DNA from: Microcoleus vaginatus WJT46-NPBG5
GTDB lineage: Bacteria > Cyanobacteriota > Cyanobacteriia > Cyanobacteriales > Oscillatoriaceae
Assembly: GCA_019359355.1 (NCBI GenBank)
Contig: JAHHHM010000003.1
Location: 1-64,000, forward strand
Direction of reading: 5' to 3'
Length of the DNA stretch: 64,000 nucleotides
Shown here: in pieces, positions 10,066-18,961 of the stretch
Layout: each line of letters begins with the position of its first letter
Numbering within the stretch: position 1 is the stretch's first letter
The notes under the pieces: model-generated
The model's database searches: none
Seen by the model: only the letters and a program-made list of their open reading frames with translations
What the model was told of the DNA's origin: nothing
Program-made: the position numbers and the translations under genes

Positions 10066-10296
10066 TTACTTTTTATTAAACAATCCTCCCATTGACCAAG
10101 CCAAATTAACCATTAAAGCCTTAGCGATGGCTTTTAATTCCTCTGTCGGTTCTGACTCTTGACGGCTAGAGTGATCAGGTGATTCCACATCATCTGCCGG
10201 CTGGATTGGGGCAGATGCCGGCTCTAAAAACACAGCATTATCAGCGTTGGGTTCCGGTAAAACTTCCAAAGCCATATTTTGAATGTCTTCAGACAT
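10066..10296 (-). CDS. Small acidic hypothetical protein
   Basis: I do not recognise this 76-residue protein. It is acidic and proline-rich in the first 50 residues, then ends in an amphipathic or hydrophobic stretch (AIAKALMVNLAWSMGGLFNKK), which might be a helix that touches a membrane or a partner. AGGAAA lies upstream of the start in the right orientation. It stands alone between DUF1824 and holB. Coding status is likely but not certain. Confidence 0.5.
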   Translation of the reverse strand: MSEDIQNMALEVLPEPNADNAVFLEPASAPIQPADDVESPDHSSRQESEPTEELKAIAKALMVNLAWSMGGLFNKK

Positions 10297-10728
10297 TGAC
10301 TTGCAATTTCCTAAATATCAAATGGACTTGTTTGTAGATGCAAGCTCACTGTGGCTGAGTTCCAATAGCTTCACTCCTGGGCTTAAAGGAATTGGCAATT
10401 GCTTTTTTCCTCGGAGTCTCAGACTATTTCCCGTTATTTGACTTGTTAACCCCTAAAATAACCCGTTTGCCGGTTAGCACAATCCTACAATTGCTTTTTC
10501 TAGGATCATAGACCTATTTACCTGTCGCTAAAGTGGTGCTTGTGAATTAAATTAACTTAATCTAGTATTTTACCTATAGTTCTTATCATAAGTTAATGTT
10601 TTTCTACTTTTGAGTCTCCGTGTTTCTACCGGCACCGAATCCCTTTAGCGGATCAGCATTAAATTTCCGGGATAGAAAATAGGCGCAGATAGAGGAAGAA
10701 AGACAACTTTTTGGCGGACAAACCCAAT
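10297..10728. other. Intergenic region without a recognisable gene
   Basis: This 432-base gap precedes the small acidic gene and follows holB (both minus strand). It must hold the promoter of the small acidic gene. I see AT-rich sequence and a short GCAATTGC palindrome, but no convincing ORF, tRNA or strong hairpin. Confidence 0.5.
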
Positions 10729-11709
10729 CTAGCAAACTTTTCCTAGTTGACACATATCCAAAAGTGTACATTCCCAAACTAATCGTGGCTGGGCATAATT
10801 GAGCAAATACTGGCGGGCTGTTTCCAACCGGCGTAGAGGTAACTCATGAATTATGCCGGCTTGAAGTTGTTGCTGCCAGTAGCAGTGCTGTAAATATTCC
10901 ACCAACCACAACTGCGCTTCCGTATCTAAAGCTTTGTCAATCTCTTTTGCCAGTTCCAAAGCTTTGCGGGGTGTGCGGGGCATTTGCGTTACCGCTTGCA
11001 GCAGTTCCGGGGGAATCGTTTGTAATTGCTGCCAAGAGCTGATCGCATCTCCCGGACTTCCCTGCGCCTGCGCCATCACCGGCTCATTTGCCACAATTTC
11101 CTCATGAGCGTGCCGCCTCAGTACCCGCTCCATCGCCTCTCGTGATAATCGATAAAACGGTATCCGCTGACAGCGCGACACCAACGTTGGTAATAAAGAC
11201 TCAGATGCCGGTGCGATCAAAATCAGCGTCGCCTGTCCCGGTTCTTCCAGTGTTTTCAATAACGCATTTGCCGCCGCCTCCGCCATTGTTTCCGCTTGCT
11301 CGATTACCACCACTGAGCGCGACGCTGCCAAAGGAGGCCGGCTGAGAAATTGACTAATTTCCCGGATCTGTTCCAGCCGAATTTGCGGGGGTGCTTTTCG
11401 CTTCACACCGGCTGCCGCTGCTTCTGCTGCCGAAAGTCGCTTCCCCTGGTGCAAATAAGTCGGTTCCACCCACAGCAGATCGGGATGATTGCCCTGGCGT
11501 ACTCGCTTTTGTACTGAGGCAATCTCTTGATGTTCAGGGAGATTGGCACAGAAGAGTTGCTCAATAAAACACCGCGCTGCTAAACTACGCCCCACCCCAT
11601 CAGGGCCGGCAAATAAATAAGCCGGTGCGATTCGATTCTGTGCGACTGCTTGGGTTAGCAACTCGACTGCCGGTTCCTGGCTGATGAGTTGTTCAAAAAA
11701 ATCGCTCAT
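10729..11709 (-). CDS. holB: DNA polymerase III subunit delta-prime
   Basis: Clamp-loader subunit that helps open the sliding clamp at the replication fork. The 326 residues begin with the AAA+ fold: FAGPDGVGRSLAA in the Walker A position (about 33-45), NALLKTLEEPGQATLILIA (about 147-165) and the sensor-like SRCQRIPF. The Walker A lysine is arginine, in line with delta-prime not needing ATP hydrolysis, and the zinc cysteines of E. coli HolB are not all present. It lies 71 bases downstream of tmk on the same strand, the usual tmk-holB arrangement, so they are probably cotranscribed. Confidence 0.92.
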   Translation of the reverse strand: MSDFFEQLISQEPAVELLTQAVAQNRIAPAYLFAGPDGVGRSLAARCFIEQLFCANLPEHQEIASVQKRVRQGNHPDLLWVEPTYLHQGKRLSAAEAAAAGVKRKAPPQIRLEQIREISQFLSRPPLAASRSVVVIEQAETMAEAAANALLKTLEEPGQATLILIAPASESLLPTLVSRCQRIPFYRLSREAMERVLRRHAHEEIVANEPVMAQAQGSPGDAISSWQQLQTIPPELLQAVTQMPRTPRKALELAKEIDKALDTEAQLWLVEYLQHCYWQQQLQAGIIHELPLRRLETARQYLLNYAQPRLVWECTLLDMCQLGKVC

Positions 11710-11780
11710 AATTCAAGGTGGAATTTAGGAAGCTACTGCTTAAAAACTTTTAGGATTTGTTTTGAGGGATTCTTAATTTT

Positions 11781-12419
11781 TTATGGGAAAAAATGTTGAT
11801 TTAAAATAGTTTGAATCTGCTGGGCAACTTGTTCCTCCGTGGGACTGGCATCTATTCGCGCAATTCGATGGGGATAGGCTTTGGCAAGTTCTGTGTATCC
11901 TTGCTGAACTCGCCGGTGGAAATCGAGATTTGCTTGCTCAATGCGATCGACGCTTCCCCGCCGCTTGGCCCTAGCTAAACCGATTTCTACATCTACATCC
12001 AACCATAAGGTTAAATCGCTCTCCAGTCCGTCTGTTGCTAGCTGATTGAGCTGTTCTATTACGGTTAGATTTAAACCCCGGCCATAGCCTTGATAAGCAA
12101 TGGTGGAATCTGTGTAGCGGTCGCATAAAATAATCGCACCGGCAGCTAGCTGAGGCTTGAGGAATCCCTCAACGTGTTGCGCTCGATCGGCAGCATACAA
12201 AAATAATTCTGCCCGATCTTGAATCGGTTCGCTGGGGCGAGGTTCTAAAAGCAGCCGGCGCAATTGCAAACCAAGTTCTGAGCCTCCTGGTTGCCTAGTA
12301 ACCAGTACAGAACGGTGTTTGAACCGGCTGTCTGCTTGCAGCCACATCTGTAATTTTTGTAACTGTGTGGTTTTCCCACACCCCTCAACGCCTTCAAAAA
12401 CAATGAATCTGCCGGTCAT
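11781..12419 (-). CDS. tmk: Thymidylate kinase
   Basis: Phosphorylates dTMP to dTDP in dTTP synthesis. The 212 residues match the family length. The P-loop is FEGVEGCGKTTQ (about 8-19), followed by the DRY-type motif CDRYTDSTIAYQGYGRG (about 98-114) and the TLWLDVDVEIGLARAKRRG lid region. It is the first gene of a probable tmk-holB transcript. Confidence 0.95.
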   Translation of the reverse strand: MTGRFIVFEGVEGCGKTTQLQKLQMWLQADSRFKHRSVLVTRQPGGSELGLQLRRLLLEPRPSEPIQDRAELFLYAADRAQHVEGFLKPQLAAGAIILCDRYTDSTIAYQGYGRGLNLTVIEQLNQLATDGLESDLTLWLDVDVEIGLARAKRRGSVDRIEQANLDFHRRVQQGYTELAKAYPHRIARIDASPTEEQVAQQIQTILNQHFFP

Positions 12420-12513
12420 AGTCGGAAATTAAGTTTAAGAGTGCCGGCCTTCATAGCTGTTTTGAATATACACGGGGAGAGGGGCAGCATTGGCTCAGGA
12501 TATACAAGGGCTA

Positions 12514-13515
12514 TTAGGGGGTTAGCGGTGTGGTGATAATATCACCAGACGCTGTAACGAATGCACCTGAACCTAGGCCGGTTTCACCAACGCTTATAAA
12601 ATCCTCCTCAGTCAGCTGCGCTGGAGAAGGAAGACTTGCCACGATTGCCAAAAGCTTACCGCCAGGGGCGTTGATAATCGTAAATGTGCTGAGTGCGTTT
12701 TCTGAGACTAAATTCAGTCCTTCCTCGAACTCAAGATCGGCAAACGTTAAATCATCCCCTAAGCCAATAAAATCTTGGTTGTCGAAGTAGTCAGTGATGT
12801 ACTCAGGGCCGGCACTGGCAGACAAGACAAATACATCTTGGCCGGCACCGCCTGTTATCGTATCTTCTCCAAAGTCACCCAACAGATAGTCATTGCCATC
12901 ATCGCCCAACAGAGAGTCATTGCCGCGACCGCCGCGCAGGGTGTCGTCGCCATCTGCGCCGGTTAAGGCATCGTTGCCGCTGTTGCCGCTAGCATAGTCG
13001 TTGCCAAAATCTCCGCCGACAACATCATTGTCGTTTCCACCCTGAAGGGTGTCATCTCCTTGACCGCCCCGCAAGATGTCTACACCGCCATCGCCAAAAA
13101 GGTGATCGCTCTCGCCGTTGCCAAATAACTGGTCATCGCCGTCTTCTCCATAGATGGTGTCAAGACCCTCTTCACCTAAAACGGTGTCATTGTCCAGACC
13201 GCCCCATAAAGTATCGTCGCCGATTCCCCCAAAGAGTTGATCTTGGCCGGCCTCGCCGTATACCTGGTCATCGCCTAAGTCCCCATAGACAGTGTCATCG
13301 CCGGCCCCTGCAAACAGGGTGTCTTCATCGCCACCGCCCCAAATGATGTCGTTGCCGTCCTCGCCAAACAATAGGTCAGTGCCGGCGTTGCCAAATAACT
13401 GGTCAGTAGTTTGACGGCCAAAGAGCGTATCGGCTCCCTCAAGACCCAAAACTAAATCAGTTTCCGCAGTTCCAATGATGGAGTTATCGAGCGTATCTCC
13501 AATTATGTTGGCCAT
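12514..13515 (-). CDS. RTX-type calcium-binding repeat protein
   Basis: Probably a secreted or surface protein. Taking ATG at 13515 it has 333 residues; this start (MANIIGDTLDN) has AAGGTG and GGAG just upstream and fits better than a start 19 codons earlier. Nearly the whole of residues 10-245 is a run of GGxGxDxLx-like nonapeptides (for example GGIGDDTLWGG, GGNDNDVVGGD, GADGDDTLRGG), which fold into a calcium-loaded parallel beta roll. The C-terminal 90 residues (from DVFVLSASAGPEYITDYF) resemble the usual capping and secretion region of type I-exported RTX proteins. No enzyme domain is seen and no transporter is adjacent. Confidence 0.85.
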   Translation of the reverse strand: MANIIGDTLDNSIIGTAETDLVLGLEGADTLFGRQTTDQLFGNAGTDLLFGEDGNDIIWGGGDEDTLFAGAGDDTVYGDLGDDQVYGEAGQDQLFGGIGDDTLWGGLDNDTVLGEEGLDTIYGEDGDDQLFGNGESDHLFGDGGVDILRGGQGDDTLQGGNDNDVVGGDFGNDYASGNSGNDALTGADGDDTLRGGRGNDSLLGDDGNDYLLGDFGEDTITGGAGQDVFVLSASAGPEYITDYFDNQDFIGLGDDLTFADLEFEEGLNLVSENALSTFTIINAPGGKLLAIVASLPSPAQLTEEDFISVGETGLGSGAFVTASGDIITTPLTP

Positions 13516-13811
13516 ATCCGACACCTTGCTCCTATAGCAACCACAGGGGTAAATTATACTCAGCCCCAGCAAACCATCCTATATCAAGATCTGGCTGATG
13601 ATCTGGAAAAGCTTATTTTCTATGGGTTTTGAGTTTTGCTGAAGCCAGGATTTGGGGATTTGGGGATTAAAAATTCTGGTTTTGAGTGCAAAAAAATTTA
13701 CATAACGCGTTTTTTTCTTTTGCTTGATGCTTTGAGAGCAGCGCCCATTTTTATAATGTGGAGAAGCCATGAAAAACTGGTGTCATAAATGTAAGCGAGG
13801 CAAATTTAATC

Positions 13812-15293
13812 ATGGTTCAACCTTCCTCTGTGCCGGCATCTGTTACTCCAATCAAGTTTGGTACAGACGGCTGGCGGGGCGTGATTGCGGCAGATTTCAC
13901 CTTTGAGCGTGTGATCCGCGTTGCGCCGGTGGCCGCACAAGTCTTAGCAGACATCTATGGCGACACCACCGGCAGCCGTAGCGTCATAGTTGGGTATGAC
14001 CGGCGCTTTCTGGCAGAAGACTTCGCCAAGGTGGCTGCTGAGGCTGTCCAAGCGGCAGGATTCGATGTATTGCTCTCGGAAGGTTATGCCCCGACTCCGG
14101 CTTTCAGTTGGGCCGCTAAGCAAAAAAATGCGCTAGGTGCAATCGTCTTGACTGCCAGCCACAATCCTGCTGCATATTTAGGGTTAAAAGTCAAGGGATA
14201 TTTTGGGGGTTCGGTGTCGCCAGAGGTGACAAAACAGATTGAAGCTCGGTTGGAGGGAGAATCATCGGCACAGAATGAGCAGCCGGTAACTGCAGGAAAA
14301 CTAGAAATGTTTAATCCTTGGCCGAGTTACTGTGAGGGGCTGCGGGCAAAGGTGGATATCTCGCGGATTCGAGATGCAATTTCCCAAGGAAAACTCACGG
14401 TTTTTGCAGATGTGATGCACGGTGCGGCTGCCGGCGGGCTAAACCAGTTGTTAGAGATGCCGGTGCAAGAAATTAATAGCAACCGCGATCCCCTTTTTGA
14501 TGGAGGTGCGCCGGAACCACTACCTCGATATCTTTCCCAGTTATTTCGAGTGATGCGAACCCATCGGCGAGGGGGTGAGGGAAGTGGAGAGCGTTTAGCG
14601 ATTGGGTTTGTGTTTGATGGCGATAGCGACCGGATCGCGGCTGTGGATGCTCAAGGCAATTTCCTTAGCTCTCAAATTTTAATCCCCATTTTGATCGATC
14701 ACTTAGCGAAACGCCGGGGATGGACGGGGGAAGTTGTAAAAACGGTGAGTGGTTCCGATTTAATTCCTCGCCTTGCTGCTTTATACAATCTGCCGGTGTA
14801 TGAAACGCCGATCGGCTACAAATACATTGGAGATCGGATGCTAGAAGTGCCGGTGTTGGTTGGCGGTGAGGAATCGGGGGGAATTGGCTACGGGACGCAT
14901 ATTCCGGAACGAGATGCTTTGCTGTCAGCGCTTTACCTGCTAGAAGCGGTTGTGGAGTCAGGTCAAGATTTAGGCGAGATATACCACCAATTGCAGGAAC
15001 AAACCGGCTTTACTGCTGCTTATGATCGCATCGATCTGCCCTTGGCAAGTATGGAAGTGAGATCGCGCCTGCTAGAACAACTACAAAAGCAGCCACTGCA
15101 AGAAATAGCCGATCAGCCGGTGGTGGATTGCAATCCGATTGATGGTTATAAGTTTCGTTTAGCGGATGATAGCTGGCTGCTGATTCGCTTTAGCGGAACT
15201 GAGCCGGTGTTGCGGCTATATTGTGAAGCTGCGACGGCTGAGCAAGTGCGTCACACTTTGGCGTGGGCAAAAGAGTGGGCGAATCGATTTTAA
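13812..15293 (+). CDS. Phosphoglucomutase/phosphomannomutase family enzyme
   Basis: Alpha-D-phosphohexomutase that moves phosphate between C1 and C6 of glucose or mannose phosphate, feeding glycogen and polysaccharide precursors. The 493 residues show all four family signatures: KFGTDGWRG near the N-terminus, the phospho-serine loop TASHNP (Ser at about 116), the metal loop DGDSDR, the sugar loop GGEESGG and the phosphate-binding RFSGTEP near the C-terminus. Substrate preference cannot be read from these. It sits 17 bases upstream of rdgB on the same strand, suggesting one transcript. Confidence 0.9.
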   Translation: MVQPSSVPASVTPIKFGTDGWRGVIAADFTFERVIRVAPVAAQVLADIYGDTTGSRSVIVGYDRRFLAEDFAKVAAEAVQAAGFDVLLSEGYAPTPAFSWAAKQKNALGAIVLTASHNPAAYLGLKVKGYFGGSVSPEVTKQIEARLEGESSAQNEQPVTAGKLEMFNPWPSYCEGLRAKVDISRIRDAISQGKLTVFADVMHGAAAGGLNQLLEMPVQEINSNRDPLFDGGAPEPLPRYLSQLFRVMRTHRRGGEGSGERLAIGFVFDGDSDRIAAVDAQGNFLSSQILIPILIDHLAKRRGWTGEVVKTVSGSDLIPRLAALYNLPVYETPIGYKYIGDRMLEVPVLVGGEESGGIGYGTHIPERDALLSALYLLEAVVESGQDLGEIYHQLQEQTGFTAAYDRIDLPLASMEVRSRLLEQLQKQPLQEIADQPVVDCNPIDGYKFRLADDSWLLIRFSGTEPVLRLYCEAATAEQVRHTLAWAKEWANRF

Positions 15294-15310
15294 TAAACAA
15301 AACCTAACTA

Positions 15311-15898
15311 ATGACAAATCCAAAATTGCTTGTTGTCGCCACCGGCAATCCCGGTAAGTTGAAGGAAATGCAGGCGTATTTATCTGAGCTGGGTTGGGAA
15401 TTACGCCTGAAACCTGATGAATTGGACGTTGAAGAAACCGGCGAGACGTTTATGGCAAATGCTTGCCTAAAGGCGTCTGAGGTGGCTAAAGCAACCGGGG
15501 AATGGGCGATTGCTGATGATTCTGGTTTATCCGTTGATGCGCTTGCCGGTGTCCCCGGAGTTTACTCGGCACGTTATGGCAAAACAGATGCGGATCGAAT
15601 TAGCCGGCTGCTGCGGGAATTGGGCGATGAAGCTAATCGGCAGGCTCAATTTGTCTGTGCCATCGCCATTGCCGGTCCTGATGGAACAATTGCTTTGCAA
15701 GTGGAGGGCATTTGCCGGGGCGAGATCCTCCACGCGCCAAGGGGTACGGGCGGATTTGGCTACGATCCGATTTTCTATGTGCCGGCGCAGCAGTTAACTT
15801 TTGCGGAAATGACAGCGGAGTTGAAGCGACAGTGCAGCCATCGGGGCAAAGCGTTTCAAGCGCTGCTACCCCAAATCCAGCAGCTGATGCAGGAATGA
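15311..15898 (+). CDS. rdgB: Non-canonical purine NTP pyrophosphatase (RdgB/HAM1)
   Basis: Hydrolyses dITP, ITP and XTP to monophosphates, keeping deaminated purines out of DNA. The 195 residues carry the signatures ATGNPGKLKEM (about 9-19), ADDSGLSVDALAGVPGVYSARY (about 67-88) and FGYDPIF. Length is typical. It is probably cotranscribed with the upstream hexomutase gene and ends against a strong bidirectional terminator shared with glnB. Confidence 0.93.
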   Translation: MTNPKLLVVATGNPGKLKEMQAYLSELGWELRLKPDELDVEETGETFMANACLKASEVAKATGEWAIADDSGLSVDALAGVPGVYSARYGKTDADRISRLLRELGDEANRQAQFVCAIAIAGPDGTIALQVEGICRGEILHAPRGTGGFGYDPIFYVPAQQLTFAEMTAELKRQCSHRGKAFQALLPQIQQLMQE

Positions 15899-15901
15899 GG
15901 A

Positions 15902-15931
15902 GGGACTGGGGGTGTGCTAGCCTCCAGTCCC
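15902..15931. terminator. Bidirectional hairpin between rdgB and glnB
   Basis: GGGACTGG (15902-15909) pairs perfectly with CCAGTCCC (15924-15931) around a 14-base loop. It lies between two convergent stop codons, so it can end both transcripts. There is no long T-run on either side. Confidence 0.65.
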
Positions 15932-15943
15932 AGCCTTAAGCCG

Positions 15944-16294
<351 letters not shown>

Positions 16295-16332
16295 TTAGTT
16301 TTATGCGTTTACTGCTCAACTAGCACTGCATT

Positions 16333-16375
16333 TTACTATCACCGTCTAGCGCGAGTCTTGTGTAACCGCGAATAC
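16333..16375 (-). promoter_or_regulatory. NtcA-type promoter of glnB
   Basis: GTA-N8-TAC occupies 16362-16375 (minus strand GTATTCGCGGTTAC). Twenty-three bases further in the direction of glnB is a -10-like TAGTAA (16333-16338). This matches the class II NtcA layout (GTAN8TAC, 20-24 bases, -10), although the -10 box is weak. NtcA control of glnB is established in other cyanobacteria. Confidence 0.65.
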
Positions 16376-16934
16376 TTTCCATAACTTAGATATCACAATG
16401 CCGGCACTAAGCCTGAGCCGGCGAGTCCTGAGAACGGCGATATCAGTAGAAGCAACCTTCGGAACTCTCAATCGGCACCTCTAGCCGTTTTTGGTTGAAT
16501 CTCACTAAAAAATGATTTTTCTCGCTTTGTATAAAAATTATCTCTTATTTTAGGGGATTGTATTGACATAGATATATTTAACACTTAGTATATAAAAAAA
16601 TCAATGCAAAAAGTGAGCCTCAAAAAAATTAGGCGAGATCAATTCAGCTCCATACAAGACAAATGGTGAAGCCTTCGGCAGTAAGGAAGTAAGAAGTAAT
16701 TTTTTCTGTTCTTATCCTTTTCTGCCTCTTCTCACTTCTATTTTTAGATGTGGGTTCAAAAAAACTGGTCACTGAATAGTCTTTGGAATACAACTAAACA
16801 ATCACACAATTATTGTGTATCACAGCCAGTCCCATATCTCACATTAATTAAAAGGTGTGAGGTAGTACGGCGCGACTTTTTGTGTTCAACCAGGTAATCA
16901 ACCACAAGATCACTCTTAATAAAAGGAAAATTCT
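16376..16934. other. Intergenic region between glnB and the acidic orphan
   Basis: The gap is AT-rich with no gene that I can support. It contains two GCCGGC words near 16400-16425 and a purine/pyrimidine-rich stretch (about 16680-16745) in which AGAAGT and ACTTCT could pair around a long loop. A sigma70-like promoter is listed separately. The short leader before 16935 has AAAAGGAAAA as ribosome site. Confidence 0.4.
16563..16591 (+). promoter_or_regulatory. Possible sigma70 promoter upstream of the acidic orphan
   Basis: A perfect TTGACA (16563-16568) is followed after 17 bases by TAGTAT (16586-16591). It would give a leader of about 335 bases before the gene at 16935, or a separate short RNA. 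AT-richness makes chance matches possible. Confidence 0.3.
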
Positions 16935-17267
16935 ATGAGGACTTGGTTTAATATTGATGCCAAAAAGCCTTCTGTGGCTCAAATGGTGCGGGATAAAAAA
17001 CCACAATCGCCACAACTGCCAACTTTTATTATGAAAGCGATTTTTACAGCGAGCAGTTTGGGGGATGATGAGGATGAAAAGCCAGAGCCGGTGGAAATCG
17101 ATGTAGAGATGGAAATCTTTGATGAGGTAGATATATCTGAGCGAGATGAGGAATTAGAGAGGGAGGAGATTGAGAAAAAGCCTGATGCCGGTGGTGAGGC
17201 AGAACCCAACCATTTTGAGCTTCATCTTGGGTGGAATTCAGATAGTTTGCTCGTGGGTGCCGGCTAA
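16935..17267 (+). CDS. Acidic hypothetical protein
   Basis: I do not recognise this 110-residue protein. The first 35 residues are basic and polar (MRTWFNIDAKKPSVAQMVRDKK), and the middle is strongly acidic (DDEDEKPEPVEIDVEMEIFDEVD, then a Glu-rich stretch). It ends in a short neutral tail. There is no signal peptide or membrane helix. AAAGGAAAA precedes the ATG at good distance. It faces the kinase gene convergently. Confidence 0.6.
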   Translation: MRTWFNIDAKKPSVAQMVRDKKPQSPQLPTFIMKAIFTASSLGDDEDEKPEPVEIDVEMEIFDEVDISERDEELEREEIEKKPDAGGEAEPNHFELHLGWNSDSLLVGAG

Positions 17268-17338
17268 TCGTTGATAGTCTTTTATTAATGCAGTGGGTTG
17301 CGGGCAGTCTTAGATGCCGGTGTTATCACCAACACTAA

Positions 17339-18961
17339 TCATTTTTTCTTGGCTGCTTCATTCAAACGTTCCCGTGCCATCTCTTGCCAAGTGTATTCCT
17401 CTACGCTGCCTCCAGAACTATAATCACGGCAGTTTTTCCATTCCTTTAGAGAAGCTGGTTTTTTGGCTGCGACCTCTTCTAGTACCTGTGCAAGTAAGCA
17501 GTGAGGAGAAGCCCAATTCCCCCCTAATTCAATAGCCCTACGCAGGTGAGTCTCTGCTTCGCCATAGCGAATTTGCTTAAACCGCGCCCAACCAAGGTTT
17601 TTGTACAATGCTGCTTTCACTCTGGGGTGTTCAGCCAGCCATAAATTAGGTAAGAGCAGCTCAACGGCTGCGTCAGGGTTGCCGCCTAAGATTTTTAAGC
17701 GGCTTAAGTTGCTGATTGCCGCAGTGGCCGCGTTTTTATTATTGCTCTGCATAGCAATCAAGTATTGATTATTTGCACACTCAAAATCTTTTTTATCTTC
17801 ACAAATCATGCCTAGGCTGTAGTGAGCTGACCCAGAGGTAGGATTGAATTTAAGTGCTACTTCGTAATAAAATTTTGCACTTTGCAACTGACCTTCCTTA
17901 TAATTTGCAGTACCGAGTGAAGTAAAAACATAATCTAATTTAGGAAATAAAAATTGATTAATCAAAACTGGAATCTGAGGAGAAAGCAGCGGAAAGCTAA
18001 TAAATCCTAAAGATAGTAGTGCGGCTTTTAGTTTTCGGAATCTTGAAGTAGGCGTGTCTGAAGCTTTAGCAATGCTTTCTAAGCGTTTAGATATTTCCCA
18101 GGTATTTTCTGGCCGGCTCTTAGGTTCCGGTTCCATCAGCTCATCAATTAAATCTGCCAAACCTTTTGAAAGCGGCGTCCAAGGTTTTAAACCCTTGGCA
18201 CTTTCTCGCCAATTGATGGTTTCTGGATTGGAATCGGTACTAAAGTCTTGTGGGGGGATGCCGGTGAGTAAATGAACAAAAGTGCGGCCCAAAGCATAGA
18301 AATCTGAGCGTGGCCCTGCTTGGCCAATTACTTGCTCTGGTGCTGCATATCCCGTTGTCCCAACTCTCGTCCCCCCGTCATTCCCGACTTTAACCGTGCC
18401 AAAATCTATCAAAACTAGCCGGCCATTTGGTTTGCGAATGATATTAGAGGGTTTAATATCTCGATGCAAAAGGTTTTGTTCGTGTACCCGATCCAAAATT
18501 TCTGTGAGCTGTTGCAGCCAGTCCAGTGCTTCTTTTTTGGTGATCGGTCCGTTATTATCCAACCAATCTGCTAAGTTTTCTCCCTCTATTTTCTCCATGA
18601 CTAAGCAGGGTAATTGCTTGCCGGTGTTAGGAGAAAATGTGAAATAATCATCCGGCTCAACTCTGGGAATTCCCCGATGCCTTAAAAACATCAAAGCTCG
18701 CGCTTCTTCCTTGAATAGGCGCACGAGTTCCGGGTTGTTGAATTTCAAAACTTTCAGAACTTTTAAAGTTCCCCAGTCATCAACCCCACCCAAATCTTTG
18801 ACTTCATAAATATCGGTCGGATAAGCTGGGTTGAGTTCCCGCAACGGTTTGACGACGCGATATCGGTCATTGATCAGCAAGCTGGAACCGCAAGTCTGGC
18901 AAGTTTCCAGATTGTCTAGGTTTTCGCGATTAGGACATCTGGGGTTGATGCAGTAACTCAC
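17339..18961 (-). CDS. Ser/Thr protein kinase with zinc ribbon and TPR repeats
   Basis: Hanks-type kinase of 540 residues. Domains in order: N-terminal four-cysteine ribbon (CINPRCPNRENLDNLETCQTC, about 4-24), kinase domain (about 32-300) with HRDIKPSN (166-173), DFG (186-188) and APE (207-209), a membrane helix (about 313-340), and TPR-like repeats (about 345-520). The glycine-rich loop is poorly conserved (RELNPAYPTDIYEV), common in this cyanobacterial subfamily. It starts with GTG at 18961, overlapping the stop of the STAND ATPase gene in GTGA, so translation is coupled. It probably signals at the inner membrane; the substrate is unknown. Confidence 0.88.
   Translation of the reverse strand: MSYCINPRCPNRENLDNLETCQTCGSSLLINDRYRVVKPLRELNPAYPTDIYEVKDLGGVDDWGTLKVLKVLKFNNPELVRLFKEEARALMFLRHRGIPRVEPDDYFTFSPNTGKQLPCLVMEKIEGENLADWLDNNGPITKKEALDWLQQLTEILDRVHEQNLLHRDIKPSNIIRKPNGRLVLIDFGTVKVGNDGGTRVGTTGYAAPEQVIGQAGPRSDFYALGRTFVHLLTGIPPQDFSTDSNPETINWRESAKGLKPWTPLSKGLADLIDELMEPEPKSRPENTWEISKRLESIAKASDTPTSRFRKLKAALLSLGFISFPLLSPQIPVLINQFLFPKLDYVFTSLGTANYKEGQLQSAKFYYEVALKFNPTSGSAHYSLGMICEDKKDFECANNQYLIAMQSNNKNAATAAISNLSRLKILGGNPDAAVELLLPNLWLAEHPRVKAALYKNLGWARFKQIRYGEAETHLRRAIELGGNWASPHCLLAQVLEEVAAKKPASLKEWKNCRDYSSGGSVEEYTWQEMARERLNEAAKKK

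Noticed and set aside
13579-13770. A 63-codon minus-strand frame upstream of the RTX gene
   Set aside because: Composition is low-complexity and Lys/Ile-rich, there is no ribosome site, and no family resemblance; likely chance in AT-rich DNA.
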